A stretch of 64,000 nucleotides of DNA from Portulaca oleracea (GCA_029582165.1 CM055876.1:31937317-32001316), one strand, 5' to 3'; shown: positions 24,727 to 36,885, counted from the first letter of the stretch. A program made the numbers and translations. Notes: generated from the letters alone by a model not told the origin.

Positions 24727-24870
24727 ATTCTTCGGAAACATCAACGCAGTATTCTTCGGAAACATCAACGCAGTATTTTCGGAAACATCAACTATGTAGT
24801 GCATTTTTCCCCAAATCGAATGCATTCTTCGAAAACATCAACGCAGTATTCAAACACTAGAATTCATATT
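24727..24870. repeat. 24-bp tandem repeat
   Basis: The unit with ATTCTTCGGAAACATCAACG occurs at 24727 and 24751, partly at 24775, and again after a gap near 24826. The flanking sequence repeats the phrase AAATCGAATGCATTCTTC. No gene was recognised between 24560 and 25870. Confidence 0.85.
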
Positions 24871-25055
24871 TGTTGATAAAATTTCCATTATGTAATGCAT
24901 ACTTTCACATCTTTGATGCAATATTCAAGCACTAACCAAGCAAGAACATGAACGACAAACGACGATGGTGTAAGAAGGAGAAAATTTGACCAATGAAGGA
25001 TACGATCGAATGATATCCGCATGATAAGGAATGAGTCAAAAATAAAATCTCACAT

Positions 25056-25171
25056 GAATCTTATATATACCCTACCCCATATATATACCGATTATATATA
25101 CCCTACCCCATATATATACCGAGTGTACTATGCTATGTACACTCGATCCTTCCATATAATTGTTGATTCTT

Positions 25172-25203
<32 letters not shown>
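25056..25203. repeat. Small duplication and CT microsatellite
   Basis: TATATACCCTACCCCATATA is present twice in direct succession (25061-25125). A CT run follows at 25175-25203, then a C run. The surrounding 25040-25740 shows no coding evidence. Confidence 0.85.
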
Positions 25204-25205
<2 letters not shown>

Positions 25206-25875
25206 CCCCCAAAGGTACAGACGATCGCTCAAATATGGCGAAATTGATCGAGCAGCGATTGAGGTATTGTCGATGGCTGCTCTTTCTTGATCTTAGTCGA
25301 GCGTCAATGAAGATTTAGAGGTATATTTCAATCGAGCATCTGTCGTTCTCAGTCTCACTCTCTCACGCTCTCTGATCTCCCTCTAGCTAATTTGTCGATC
25401 TGAACAAAAAGGTTAGCGCCAAGGCCCATTCATTCATTAAAGTATTCGGGCAGATTTGGACAGTATCCCAACCCTAAACCAAATTTGAGATTCGGACAAA
25501 ATGTTGAAATTGTGTCTGAATTTTTACCATAAGTTCGGGTTTGGAGGTGTTCAGATAAGTTTGGGTTTCAGACATATTCTGAGAATAGTTCGGGTCTTGG
25601 TTACGACAGTGCATAGTGTTTGAATTTGAAAGTTGGGCATGCTTCGGGTTCGAGGATCTCGCCCAAATGTCCAAGTTTCCCGAACAGGATGAATTTTTAC
25701 GGTCACTAATCGGCCCACTTGTATTGTCCACCACTAGTGACTGGTGCCCAGAAATGTTGCACTAGAAATCTTGGAACTAAATAAAACTAAAAGCATACAC
25801 ATATAAGCTCGATCAACCAGTTGTAAAACGTTACACAATCAAATAGCCTGAGAAACAAACGTACCCACACTAGGG

Positions 25876-26401
25876 GAGTTAATTACATTTACCCTACCTG
25901 ACATATGCGATAATAATTTTTGCACACCTGACATTTGGGAAATAATTTTCATCCTACCTGACATTTAGTGAAAGTGATTTTTAGTGTTAGAATCCGGTAA
26001 CTTGTCATCGGAAATGAAAAAATACAATAATACCCCTATATCACTATGTGAAATTACGATGCTGCCCTTTAATTTGAGAAGGAAAAGACTATGTTGGAGA
26101 GTAGAAGACAGACATGGTGGTTTGGGAGGGGTTATGTTTTCATTTTCTGTACGGGAGGGGGGGCTGGGGAGAGGAATCAGAGGAATCTGTGGAGTGGTTG
26201 GGTTTTAAAATGCCATAACAATTAATACTAAGGATACCAAAGTCATTTCACATTTAATTGAAAGTCAAAGGAAATAATGACAAGGGTATAAATGTCACTT
26301 CATATTTATTTTTTTTAGTTCACCGTAAAAGTCAATAAAAAATCAATTATAACATATCTAAGGGGCTTTAAATTTATGACCACTTAAATATAATTAACTC
26401 C
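25876..26401. mobile_element. MULE MITE, GAGTWAATTACATTTA family
   Basis: The ends GAGTTAATTACATTTA and (inverted) GAGTTAATTATATTTA are bordered by a 9-bp target with one mismatch, ACACTAGGG and ACGCTAGGG. The interior CCTGACATTTG blocks and CATCGGAAATGAAAAAATAC are shared, inverted, with the element at 58760-60166. It lies just past the 3' end of the dioxygenase gene. Confidence 0.75.
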
Positions 26402-26483
26402 ACGCTAGGGCATTATTTTCGATCCCTGGAAATTAAAGATGGAGTGTAATAGTACAAGTAGCCGGAACGATACTAAAGTTGGA

Positions 26484-26744
26484 TCAAAGCTTGAATGCGT
26501 CAAGAGCATTGCCAATGGAGCCAGGCTTGGAGGTGTGTTTGTTAGAGATGATGTCCTTCACTGTAACAGCTCGATAAAGTGGGGGATTATCTTCTGACAC
26601 CAATTCCTTTATGGGTTCATACAACCTTGCTGTATTCTCTGGGTAATAATGGCTTCTAAATACGCAGGCCATTGTAATCCTTGGTCCTTCTTTGTTTGCC
26701 ACCACCCTGTGTAATGCGCTCACAAATCTGTTGTTGCTGATTAG
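26484..26744 (-). CDS. Exon 3 of the dioxygenase
   Basis: It starts after AATGCAG with LISNNRFVSALHRV and ends DAFKL then TGA (26486-26484). It supplies the third iron ligand and the 2-oxoglutarate-binding arginine. The reading frame is intact. Confidence 0.88.
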   Translation of the reverse strand, partial: LISNNRFVSALHRVVANKEGPRITMACVFRSHYYPENTARLYEPIKELVSEDNPPLYRAVTVKDIISNKHTSKPGSIGNALDAFKL

Positions 26745-28373
26745 CTGCATTTTAATACGGAGTATTAAACCCTTAATTACTCAGCATTTTTTTATAAAAA
26801 ATCATCAATATTAATTATAAATTTATCATAAATTTATTAATATAATTAGTCTTAAACCGGTGCGATACACGGTGTATGATAAAATAAATATTATTTTTAA
26901 CAAAAATTAACCTAAATTATTATTGTACATATAAATTAAAAATACCACAACATAAATTATACAATTAAATTAAAGATACGAAAAAATTTTTAAATAAAAA
27001 TACATGGTGGTCAACGGTTTAATTAAGAAACGTAGAATCCTATCCTAATTCATGATAAATTTATTAGACATTATAATTATAGTAATGGATATATATATGT
27101 TTAGCTTTGGACTACAATTATGAAGACACATTTTTATTTGTGTAATTACAACTGATGATAATTAAGAAAATGCATTTTTAATTGTGTTAATTATAATATC
27201 AGCAGGTCGATGACAAAATTTTGCTTATACATGTGTATGTGTTTGTTAGGGTCCTACTAAAGTTGCTATTACACTAGGGTTGGCTAGAGTTTTGGTGAAA
27301 TTAATGTTATAGTGCAAATAGGCATATGTTAACAGTGTGCTTGTAAATTGGCGATGGTGACAAAGAGATTTGATAAGAAATTTACTGTGATTTTTAAACT
27401 AAAACCTTTTCTATGGTTAATTTAGATAAACAAAATTGAAAGGATGGGGTTTAAATATCAAAAGGAATAGAAAATGTGAATAAAAAAATTTCTCTACGCC
27501 CTGATCACAAATTATATCGTACATCATGATAGACTTACCTAGGTCCACCACATGTACTGAAATAGTCAATTTTTAAGTGAGAAACTTTTGTAAAAAAACA
27601 TTGATAATATTGATGAATTCATAATAATATTGACAAATTTACATTGACTTTTATAATAATTATTGATGAATTTATTTTGAAAATTTGAACACTTTGACAT
27701 AGGTAGGTATTACATGGTGTACCATATAATAATCAATGCTCTGATTGGTAGAAGTTCATGAATTACTCTTTGTGTAATTAGGAATCTTGTGTCATACCTA
27801 TTGGGAAACTATAATTCAGTCATATTGGATGTTGATTTCAATTTTGGATGGTTTCAATTACAATTGATCAAGTATTCGATAAATAAACATAAATTGGGGG
27901 AAAATTAGAATTATCTTTTTCAATTCATTGTGGAACATAAAATTGTTATACTTTCACGATATTTGATGGGACTCATAAATTTTCTATTATAATTATATAA
28001 GATTATTATTATTATTGTTGTTGTTGTTGTTATAATAATATTTTTAAAAGGGAAATTAATTTTTAAATAAACCTATAATTGAGGTAAAATTTAGAATTAT
28101 CTTTTTTTTTTATTGGTTGTGGAACCTAAAATTACTTTCCTTTCAGCATTTAATGAGACATACAAACTTTACTATTCTACTTATATAGATTATTATTTTT
28201 TATTTTGTGTGACATAAAGGCAATTTTGATAATTTGTTTATTGAAAATATTTAACAAGAATAATTAAATTAGATATTTATCTTATTTCTCATTGGCTTAG
28301 GCTCCAACAATTACTCTCCTTTCTCCATTTTGTGGGGCCCACAAATGTTCCTATTAATAATATATAAATATAG

Positions 28374-28451
<78 letters not shown>

Positions 28452-29106
28452 ATAATAATAATATTTGTAAAAAGGAAATTAATTCTTAAATAAACCTAAA
28501 TTGAAGAAAAGATTACAATTATCTTTCTTTCTGATTGGTTGTAGAACCTAAAATTACTCTTTTTTTTATTGAAAACCTAAAATTACTCTACTTCCACCAT
28601 TTAATTGGACACACAAACTTTGCTATTAATTATAACTAGTCCTTTAATTATTTTGATAGAAATTAAAAAATAAAAAATTAAACTATATACAAAATGTGAT
28701 ATCAATTTTTTAAAAATAAAACAAAATATTAATGGTCGTACCATAACGAAATTGTTCAAATAAAAAATATATCAAATCAAAATACACGTGAAGCCAAGAA
28801 TTCAATTGAGACAACAACAATATGAAAGTATTGGATGTAAAAGTATACAAATTGTACCTAACATAACTTATATTATCAAATTGTATCTAATATACTTGCT
28901 AGTAGAGTAAATTATTAAAAAACCAAACAGAAAAATCTTGAGTATTATCAAATATACTTTAATAAGACTGCTTCCATTAATATTAAATTATTATTATTAT
29001 TATAGATAACTCCAAAATAATTACTAATATTTGCATCAAAATAATTTAATTTAGTATTATCTGTTTTCTCCATTCTGCGGGACCCACAAACTTTACTATT
29101 AATATT

Positions 29107-29352
29107 GGGGGTGTTTGGCTACCCAGTTTTTTGGATAGCTTTTAACTCTTTGGATAGTTTTTAGCTACTTGAGGTGTTTGGTAAGTAACTTTTTATATTA
29201 GCTTTTTGGACCCAATAAGCTAGTTTCCAAAAAGCTATTTTACCAAACACTTTTCCTGCAATCAGCTAACCCAAACAACTAAAGTCAAATAGTTAATCCA
29301 AATAGTTACCAGCTAACAGCTACAAACTAGCAGCTGGTTGCCAAACAGGGCC
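29107..29352. mobile_element. Small inverted-repeat MITE, 3-bp target
   Basis: GGGGGTGTTTGGCTACCCAG and the inverted GGCCCTGTTTGGCAACCAGC form the ends. ATT flanks both sides (29104-29106, 29353-29355), and the repeat copy near 29540 gives the uninterrupted site. It resembles Tourist/PIF elements. Confidence 0.7.
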
Positions 29353-29365
29353 ATTATATAGATAG

Positions 29366-29418
<53 letters not shown>

Positions 29419-29570
29419 ACACCAAAATAATTACTAACATTTGCATTAAAATAATTTAATTTAGTATTATCTGCTTTCTTATTGGTTAGAATCCCTACAA
29501 TCAATCTCCTTTCTCCATTCTGCGGGACCCACAAACTTTAATATTAATATTATATAGATTATATAGATTC

Positions 29571-29615
<45 letters not shown>

Positions 29616-29723
29616 TTTTAAAAGGGAACTTAATTCTTAAGTAAACCTAAATTGAAGAAAATGTTAGAATTATCTTTTTCTGATTGGTTGTGAAACCTAA
29701 AATTACTCTTCTTCCATTATTTA

Positions 29724-30023
29724 GGGCCTGTAAATTTCATGGGTATCTTGAGGTAAGGTAAATGATGAATTTTGATAATTTTTGGTAACTTTTGGTAATT
29801 TTTGGTAACTTATGGTAACTTTGGGTAAATTTATATCGGGAAATTTGTGTTTTTGAAATAAAAGGAAAAAATGAAAAAAAACCTACTTTACACGTGTCAT
29901 GTGATTTTCAATAATTTTGGTAACTTTCGGTAAATTTTGGTAACTTTTGGTAATTTTCGGTAACTTTCGGTAATTTATGTAATTATTTACTTACCTCAAT
30001 CAACCCATGAAATTTACAGGGCC
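29724..30023. mobile_element. PIF/Harbinger (Tourist) MITE
   Basis: The ends GGGCCTGTAAATTTCATGGG and (inverted) GGCCCTGTAAATTTCATGGG are flanked by TTA on both sides. The related block near 28600 shows the empty site CATTTAATTGG. The interior is made of TTTTGGTAA-like repeats. Confidence 0.88.
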
Positions 30024-30351
30024 TTAATTGGACATACAAACTTTGCTATTAGAATTATATATATTATTTTTTTATTTTATGTGTCAAAAAGACAATTTTA
30101 ATTATTTATTTATTGAAAATCTTTAACAGAATAATTAAATTAGCTATTTATCTTATTTCTCATTGACTTAGGGTTGAGCTAGACCTATTATATATACTTA
30201 ATTTGTTTACCAACTATTCTAGCTTCATTTGACTAGAGTCGAGTTATTATTGACCTCATATAAGCATATACTAAAGAAGTAAGAACCCAAAGTGGATACT
30301 CCCTTATTTTATATTTTTATCCATCACTTTTAACATTTTGAGAAAATATTA

Positions 30352-30626
30352 GGCCACATTCTTTTATGCGATATCGCGCGGTGTGGTACCACACCACACT
30401 GCACTACTCAATATTTTACCTCACTTCACCACATTCCACCACACTTTATCACAAATTATTATCAAAATATCTTCTTATTTTTCTCTCTTCTCACTTTTCT
30501 CCTCTACTTAATTTTTACATTTTCTCTCCTCACCTACCACAACTCACCACAACCCACCACACTTCACCACACTTTTTCAAATTCTACCATACCGCAACCA
30601 ACCGCACCGCATAAAAGAAAGGGGCC
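30352..30626. mobile_element. PIF/Harbinger MITE, TTCTTTTATG family
   Basis: GGCCACATTCTTTTATGCG and the inverted GGCCCCTTTCTTTTATGCGG are the ends. The flanks are TTA and TAA. The interior is rich in CCACAC on one strand. A sister copy with a perfect TAA target is at 47054-47311. Confidence 0.8.
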
Positions 30627-30755
30627 TAAAAAAACAATAGTTATCTTTTGAGAATTCTAAAATTATCCCTCTAATTAGTTCTAGAACTATAAATAATTTT
30701 AAAAAAACAGTAATTTCCAATATATATACGTGTGCATATGTATGTGTGGACTTGC

Positions 30756-31077
30756 CTGCATCAAATTTCCCATGTTGACAACAAGTGCACCATGAATAGG
30801 AAGAACATCAATCCAAGTGTCTTTGTAGAGAACCTGCAACCCAGACAAATGATTTTGGAGAAGAATAGTTATGAAGCCACTGTCTTTATGGGTGGTGGAT
30901 CCGAGAGTCAATTCGGGTTGTGGGCATGCCGGGTAATAGTGGCATGGGCAGAAGACGCCATCGTTGCAGCCAATGTCTTTGAGATAATTAGGGTGCAGTC
31001 CAAGAGCCTCTGAAAGTAATCCATAGATGGTCTCCCCTAATTTCATCACCATATTGCTGTACTTTATCATTATGTCC
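30756..31077 (-). CDS. Exon 2 of the dioxygenase, with GC splice donor
   Basis: It runs from the RDIMIKYSNMVMKLGETIYG stretch (the first base completes the Arg codon) to VVNMGNLMQ. It carries HYYPACPQPELTLG and the HKD iron ligands. The exon ends CAG and the intron begins GCAAGT, the recognised GC-AG donor form; the acceptor is ATGCAG before 26744. Confidence 0.88.
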
Positions 31078-31816
31078 CTACACCACATTATTAATCAAAA
31101 CTAACTGTAAAGTGTTTGCTACAAGTATAGTTGAAATTTGAACTTGAAATGATGATATTTCCAACTTCACAATACTGAATACTACTGCTCTTTTTCTTTT
31201 TCCTTGGCTTTTGGGTTTTTGGAATGATCTATAAGGGGATCTCTTTGTAAGTTGAGATATCTACAGAAATTACTTACTTTTGGATCACTCTAGATTTTAC
31301 ATCTCCGAAAAAACCGCAAATTATACCATATACTATGGTGGATTTACATAGGTCCACCACATGTATTAAAGTAGGTCAATCTTTTACATGATGAATTTTT
31401 AGCGTAAAAAAATTGATAAACTTAAAAAATATTGATGAATTTTGGTATAATGTTGATAAATTTTTTATGATAAATTTTATAATAAAATATTGATGGAAGT
31501 AGTTAGTTACTTCAAGATATATCACATAACAAGTGCGTAAAAACGGATTCCATACTATAAGAGTTACTATTATTGTTGTAAATAGATCCTTAATCTTACT
31601 AAAGGCATATAATTGTTGATTGGCATTAGTGTTTGATTGTTCATATTGTGCAATGTTAAGGATTGGAATAGTTAGGACTTGATATTATTGTTAACTAATA
31701 GAGTTTTAGTTTTAATTTTAGTTAGGGCTTGATGTTATTATTATTAATTAGTCTATACGTTCAATAAATGTATTAATTTGAAAGGAAAAAAAATGTGACA
31801 AACATTACTTAATTAC

Positions 31817-32340
31817 CTGCACGTAGGAGACAATTCTTAAGGATTATCAACCGGACCATGTCCTCGAATGAAAGTAAGTGTATCTCTCCAACAAGCAACC
31901 TTAGCTTGGAACAAGTTGTAATTGCTATTGTATAAGAAACACTTGGTATCATAATCACGAGAATAATACTCTTTCTTCACTTGAACATCTTGTTCATGAA
32001 ACCTACGTATCCCATTGATCATTTCGTCCATAATTTCAAGTGGGATACCATGGTTGATGACTTGAAAGAAGCCATATTCCTCGCATGCATTCTTCACTTG
32101 CTCAATCACTTTCCCACGTTGATCTCCTTCGACGCCTTGAAAATCTATTAGGGGAATGTTGTTGTAGACATCTGATTTTTCATTAGTTCGGTTTAAATTG
32201 GCACCACCTTCATTATTATGAATGAATAACTGAGGGACTTTTGTCACCCCGGCATCTACTAAGCCCTTCACTCCGGCTTTTGAGTCCTCAAAAGCCCTTT
32301 TTTGGCTTTCCAAATCCTCACATTTTTGTTGTGTTGCCAT
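31817..32340 (-). CDS. Exon 1 of the dioxygenase, with in-frame stop
   Basis: The start ATG is at 32340-32338 (MATQQKCEDLESQKRAFEDS), chosen because the family has the same charged leader followed by GVKGLVDAGVTKVPQLF. The frame is open to GHGPVDNP, where TAA (31839-31837) occurs. After it ELSPTC continues and splices as AG|G into RDIM. No use of the other GT sites in frame was found that would skip the stop. Confidence 0.85.
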
Positions 32341-32440
32341 TTTGGGTGTGTATATGAGGAGATGATAGATGTTTGCAAAACAAGTTATATCTTGAGCAAC
32401 TAGGCAATGGTAAGATGTCAATTTATGTACATGTATCATA

Positions 32441-32466
32441 TGGACCCTAGCTAGCTAGCTAGCTAG
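32441..32466. repeat. CTAG repeat upstream of the dioxygenase
   Basis: Five CTAG units lie about 110 bp upstream of the start codon. From here to 33617 the sequence is AT-rich and I see no gene. Confidence 0.8.
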
Positions 32467-33617
32467 TTTTTTTTATATTATTTTTGCGTCATGACGCCTG
32501 TTTTGGAGCTGTCATTAAAAGGTATTGCATTATGTTAAACAACCACTTGAAGGATTATGCATAAGTGTAACCAAGGCAGTTGAGAAAGTGACCGCTCGAA
32601 AATTTGATTCAATTAGTTAGATTTGAAAAAGACAGGGTATGGTTAAGATTTTTTGCTCGGATTTTGACATTGGGTAGTGTTTTTTCATGTACAAACCCCA
32701 ATATCTTCTATATTTTTGTTTCAAATTTAGGTTAGTCCAAATTGTACAATGTCTCCAAATAAACCTAGAGAAAAAAACTAGGTATTAGTAGGACATGAGT
32801 TTTTCGTGTTTAATGTTCATTTGGATTTGGAATGGCCTGAACTTGGAAATTTTTCATATGATACTCCTTGAAAGGAAAAACTTATATGTTTGTCAACCAT
32901 GACAACTACCACAACAATAAAAACAATATTTATCCATATATGTATCAACTTTTATCTTCGCCATTCTTTTTTTTATTTAGTACAACATTATTAAATATAT
33001 TTTCTTAATTAAAAAAATTTTTTACGAAATTTTTTAAAATTTAAATACCTTAACTCTAAGTTTTTGCCTAGTAAACTAGCATATTTTGAAAAATATTTAT
33101 TTTAAAATCTTTTAAACTAACTAAAATTTTAAAATATATATTTTATAATTTATAGTAAATAAAAAAAACTAATCATCGAGATAAAACTTAACATATGTAC
33201 GAGTAAGATTTTTTTATTTATGGTGGTTGTCATAGTTGACAACCACTATAAGTGCATGTATCCCTCCTTAAAATATATATTTAGGTTATTTAAAGAGTTA
33301 AATTTTAGAAAGAAACGTATTACTATTTAAAGAGTTAAATTTTAGGAAGTCAAATTTTAAAGAAACTCCAAAAAATAAAGGTAAGCTTTTAATCCAATCA
33401 CAACTTTATCGGATGTACCGAGGAGAAACCCATTACACCTTCATCATTCCTCCTATGTAGACAAAGGTGAGATAGAGAAGGAAGGCAAATGGCCAACTAT
33501 ACCATTATTACACCCAACATGACGCCGCCTTACATATTTTCTTAGGATATGATACCTTTTATTATTATTATTTTTTTTGAAACCTTCTTACGATATGATG
33601 CCATTCACAAATCTATA

Positions 33618-33876
33618 CTCCCTCCCCGTTTCATATTAACTGTCATTTTGTTGTCTATCACGATCTCCAATGTCACTTTTTGATGGATAATTTCTTACAT
33701 AATATTTTATTAACAATTGCAATATTATACTTTTATGATAGTATTTTTCGTTACAAATCTAATGATAGTAATTTTATATAACAAGTCATTGTATATATTG
33801 AAAATTTTATGGTCAAAATTTTATAAATTTGACTGCACAATTTCCAAAGACGACAGTTAATATGGAACAGAGGGAG
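33618..33876. mobile_element. Stowaway MITE
   Basis: The ends CTCCCTCCCCGTTTCATATT and (inverted) CTCCCTCTGTTCCATATTAA are flanked by TA on both sides (33616-33617, 33877-33878). 259 bp, non-coding. Confidence 0.9.
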
Positions 33877-34019
33877 TATATTATTAATGAAAATCTTTGT
33901 GGGGGCCACGCAATGCTGCAACGAGCGCAACTCACGGAATATCAGCCAATCGCATTTAAGAAAAAATCTTATTTTTTGAAAAAAAATTTAGTGATAAATT
34001 TGTTCATTTAATGTAAATC

Positions 34020-34140
34020 CCACGTCCATTTTCATAACTGACGCCCACGATTGACTTTGTGCAGTTAACTATGGTGATTGTGCAGTTACCATTTTCCATA
34101 ACTGACGCCCACGATTGATTTTATGCAGTTAAAAAGATTT
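34020..34140. repeat. Short direct duplication
   Basis: CATAACTGACGCCCACGATT appears twice about 60 bp apart with related flanks (GTGCAGTTA and ATGCAGTTA). The following region to 35350 contains a few open frames without recognisable domains. Confidence 0.8.
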
Positions 34141-35349
34141 ATACAATTAACACTTTATATGTACCACATTACCCTCTAAACTCACTCCTATTCGTCCAAT
34201 CCACATTTTTTCTGTTGCTGAAATCAAACTACTATAGATAATTTACCTTTTATTCACTTCTCCATTAATAAGTTGTGTAGAAAACTTTAATTGTTGTTAC
34301 TGTTCATAGTTTCTGTGAGGATTTCTTATTTTACCACCACAAAGCAGAGGGTTTCATACTCTACCCATTGTGAAGCTTTCATAAGCATTTTCATTTCCAC
34401 CATATTTAGTCATCTATGGTTAACAATCACTAACAAATTGGGGAGGAAAGCTTTCTTAAGACCAAGCTTGACCAACTGCCGCTGTTCTTCGCGAAGTTCT
34501 GATCTTGCGCCGCTCTCTTCTTGCCGCCTAGATATGTCTTCTCTTCATTTTATTTTTCGGGAAGTAAGTTTCTGATGAGTATCCATTTCAATTCCTGCTT
34601 TTGTTTGTTCGTGATTGATATCAGAATATTCGTACTGTTAATTTGCGACATTTCCGGCTTTTCTTTTGGAGTTTTGATTGTGCATGGGTATCTAATTTAC
34701 ATCTTCTTTGATTTTTGCCTATTAGAGGGTAATTAGATTATTTAGTAAATCGCGAAAATGCTAACTTGGGTGCTGTTTTATGGAAAGTACTAGACTCCCC
34801 TGCCTCCAAGAAGGTTAGACCCCTTTCGGGCTTACAGGTATCGTACAATCTATATTTACCTCGATTGCTAAGTTGCAAAATCTGCTTCCTCTGATTCTGC
34901 TTCCCTCCTTGAAAAAAACACTTTATCTTTCTTGCAAGAAGACATAGAAAAGAAGAATATATAATTATAAGAATAATTAAAGGGCTTTAGCAATCGTGCT
35001 AATTACATTTAAGTAGTATGGTCTATAAGGGCCTAATTTATTCATTAATTTCTTCAGAAATAAAATTCCCGGTAATATTTAAGAATATATGGTCTGTCGA
35101 TGAGTTCGAATTGTCAAAAACCTATATACATTCATGAAATAATAATCTCCACTCCAACACCAAATTTACAGTTATTATCTTAGTTCAACAATACTTACTG
35201 TTTGGAAAAAAAAGTAGAAAATAGTGGCTTTGCATTTGGAGCTTACATAATACATACATCATGTAGAGCTGTGAATGGTTATTATCTACATACATCATGT
35301 AGACCTAGCCAAGTAGAATTTGAACTCTGAACTTCATATAGCTATTGGG

Positions 35350-35350
35350 G

Positions 35351-35393
<43 letters not shown>
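35350..35393. repeat. GA microsatellite
   Basis: About 20 GA units in an otherwise featureless AT-rich interval. Confidence 0.95.
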
Positions 35394-35395
<2 letters not shown>

Positions 35396-35552
35396 ATGCA
35401 TGTCACTATCTTTTGTCTCTGTACAAAGAATCATGATATAGCTTACCTATATCATTCAGTAAATGTATTTTTCCTGGCTATGAAAAGAGTAAAAGACTGA
35501 TCATGATTATTTGCATCACTAAACAGCTCCATATTCATGCATACGCAAATAG

Positions 35553-36025
35553 CCAAAAATACCCCTATATTTTATGATAAAAAGATAAAAATGTCCTCCA
35601 TCTATCTTCCTCTTTCTCCCTCTCCAAGTGCGTTCCTCTTAATCTCATACTTCAAATCCTTGGCAAATTGAAGGGAGGATCAAACAAACCTCCGGGCTCC
35701 GGCCTATGAAGTCAATGACAAGGCGGCCATCGCAGTAACGGCCAGCAGGGATAGAGAGAGAGAAAGTGTGTGAATTTTCAAAAGTATGGGGGTAGGATGA
35801 GAGACAAATGGGTGAAGAGGTGTATGTGTTATGAATATCCAGACCACACCTGCCTATTGGAGTAAATAGATTAATGGGAGCCCCATAGTTCGATCAAAGA
35901 TTTGGTCTCGTCCTCTGACTAGCAAATGATGGAGTATCAAATTCAGAGGAACGCAACTGGAGAGGGAGAAAGAAAGAGGGGAGGATATTTTTGTCTTTTC
36001 ATCATAAAATGTAGGGATATATCTA
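35553..36025. mobile_element. MITE-like inverted repeat
   Basis: Arms of about 80 bp pair across the element: CCTATATTTTATGATAAAAA, TCCTCCATCTATC and TTTCTCCCTCTCCA on the left, and the complementary series at 35943-36020. No clear target duplication could be fixed. No coding potential was seen in the 300-bp loop. Confidence 0.7.
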
Positions 36026-36307
36026 TCATTAACTATAAAAGTGAAGTAGGGTATATATTATTTCTCAAAAGTAGAGGGTAAAATCCTCATTTTCAAAAAC
36101 TTGGTGGGGGTAAATATTATTTATTCATTTGTTCTATTTCTGGTTATTCCAATTTTTTTGGCTATTGGGTTTGTTTACCTTTTTTTCCGATGCTGTTTCA
36201 TTTGGGTTCAAGTCCTCGACTCCTCATGTTGTGGTTTTCCAATTCCAAAAGTTGCTCTTTCCATTTTGCTAAATTTAACATGAATATGAGATGATGTTTG
36301 TTGCTAA

Positions 36308-36422
36308 GGATGTGTCAAATTTATGGCTAAAAAATAATTGGATAAAAGTTAATTTTGGTAATTTTTGATAAATTTAGGTAAAAGACTATCCAACTCAGTT
36401 GACTCATGAATTTGACACATCC
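36308..36422. mobile_element. Tourist-like MITE, 115 bp
   Basis: GGATGTGTCAAATTTATGG and the inverted GGATGTGTCAAATTCATGAG are flanked by TAA on both sides. A relative lies at 58601-58753. Confidence 0.85.
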
Positions 36423-36784
36423 TAAATTTCAATAAGTATTAGCTGGACAAATTTATACCTGTCACAAACATTAGTAAACAAATAATATCCCAAGTTTTCA
36501 TTACACAAGAATTTGCCCAAAGCGAAACTTTGTGCTTGCTCCTTTGTCCAAATGCAACCTTTAGCATTCAAGATTTGAATTTTACAAATACACCGGTCTG
36601 CACTATGATAATAATAGAAGGTGCGTTGCCCTATTTTTTTTTCTTCTGTTATTGTTTTTACTCAGTTTTTAGAAATTTCAATTGTTTTTGGGATTGTTAT
36701 CCTTAATACTTTCCTGTTTGTGGTTGGGAATTTCCCATGTACAGGTTGGAGATGCTTTACTTAGTGTTCGATTTTGAGAGGACA

Positions 36785-36885
36785 TATGTTGTACTTTCTG
36801 ATGACACAGGCAAACTAAAACAATGTTGTTATCTGTATGTTGTAACTTTCTGATGACACAGGCAAATTAAAACAATGTTGCTATC
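36785..36885. repeat. Tandem duplication of about 50 bp
   Basis: CTTTCTGATGACACAGGCAA followed by ACTAAAACAATGTTG occurs twice in a row with small changes. Confidence 0.85.

Larger units (their letters stand above)
27890..30100. repeat. Repeat-filled second intron of the dioxygenase gene
   Basis: Related blocks recur near 28040, 28300, 28490, 29060, 29500 and 29640. They share ATTGGTTGTGGAACCTAAAA, CCCACAAACTTT and a following TTA run. Pure ATT/TTA tracts lie at 28376-28420, 29366-29414 and 29568-29612, with a TTG run at 28421-28450. The blocks look like successive segmental duplications of one AT-rich unit, later hit by MITEs. No coding sequence was seen between 26745 and 30755. Confidence 0.8.
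26484..32340 (-). pseudogene. 2OG-Fe(II) dioxygenase, ACC-oxidase-homolog-1 type, with one premature stop
   Basis: Three exons (32340-31817, 31077-30756, 26744-26484) join in frame to about 368 residues, the usual length of this family. The DIOX_N region holds NNIPLIDFQGV and EEYGFFQVINHGIP. The iron ligands are the His and Asp of THKDSGF and the His of SALHRVVANKEG. The 2-oxoglutarate arginine is in GPRITMAC, where the family normally has RIS. Members oxidise small specialised metabolites in the cytosol; the substrate cannot be told. A TAA at 31839-31837, six codons before the first splice donor, sits where relatives read an ordinary residue of an EELP-like stretch. This copy is therefore a very young pseudogene or a null allele. 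Confidence 0.85.

Noticed and set aside
24727..24870. ATCAACGCAG repeats resemble part of a cDNA-library adaptor
   Set aside because: Only about ten bases match, and they are embedded in a 24-bp genomic tandem unit with diverged copies. Chance similarity is more likely than contamination.
26484..32340. Dioxygenase as a gene fragment captured by a transposon
   Set aside because: All exons, introns and ends are present in order and no inverted repeats enclose the gene. It is better explained as a host gene with insertions in its intron.
34290..34740. Possible first exon of a host gene
   Set aside because: Open frames and a GTAAGT near 34565 exist, but no protein family, downstream exon or conserved motif could be recognised.
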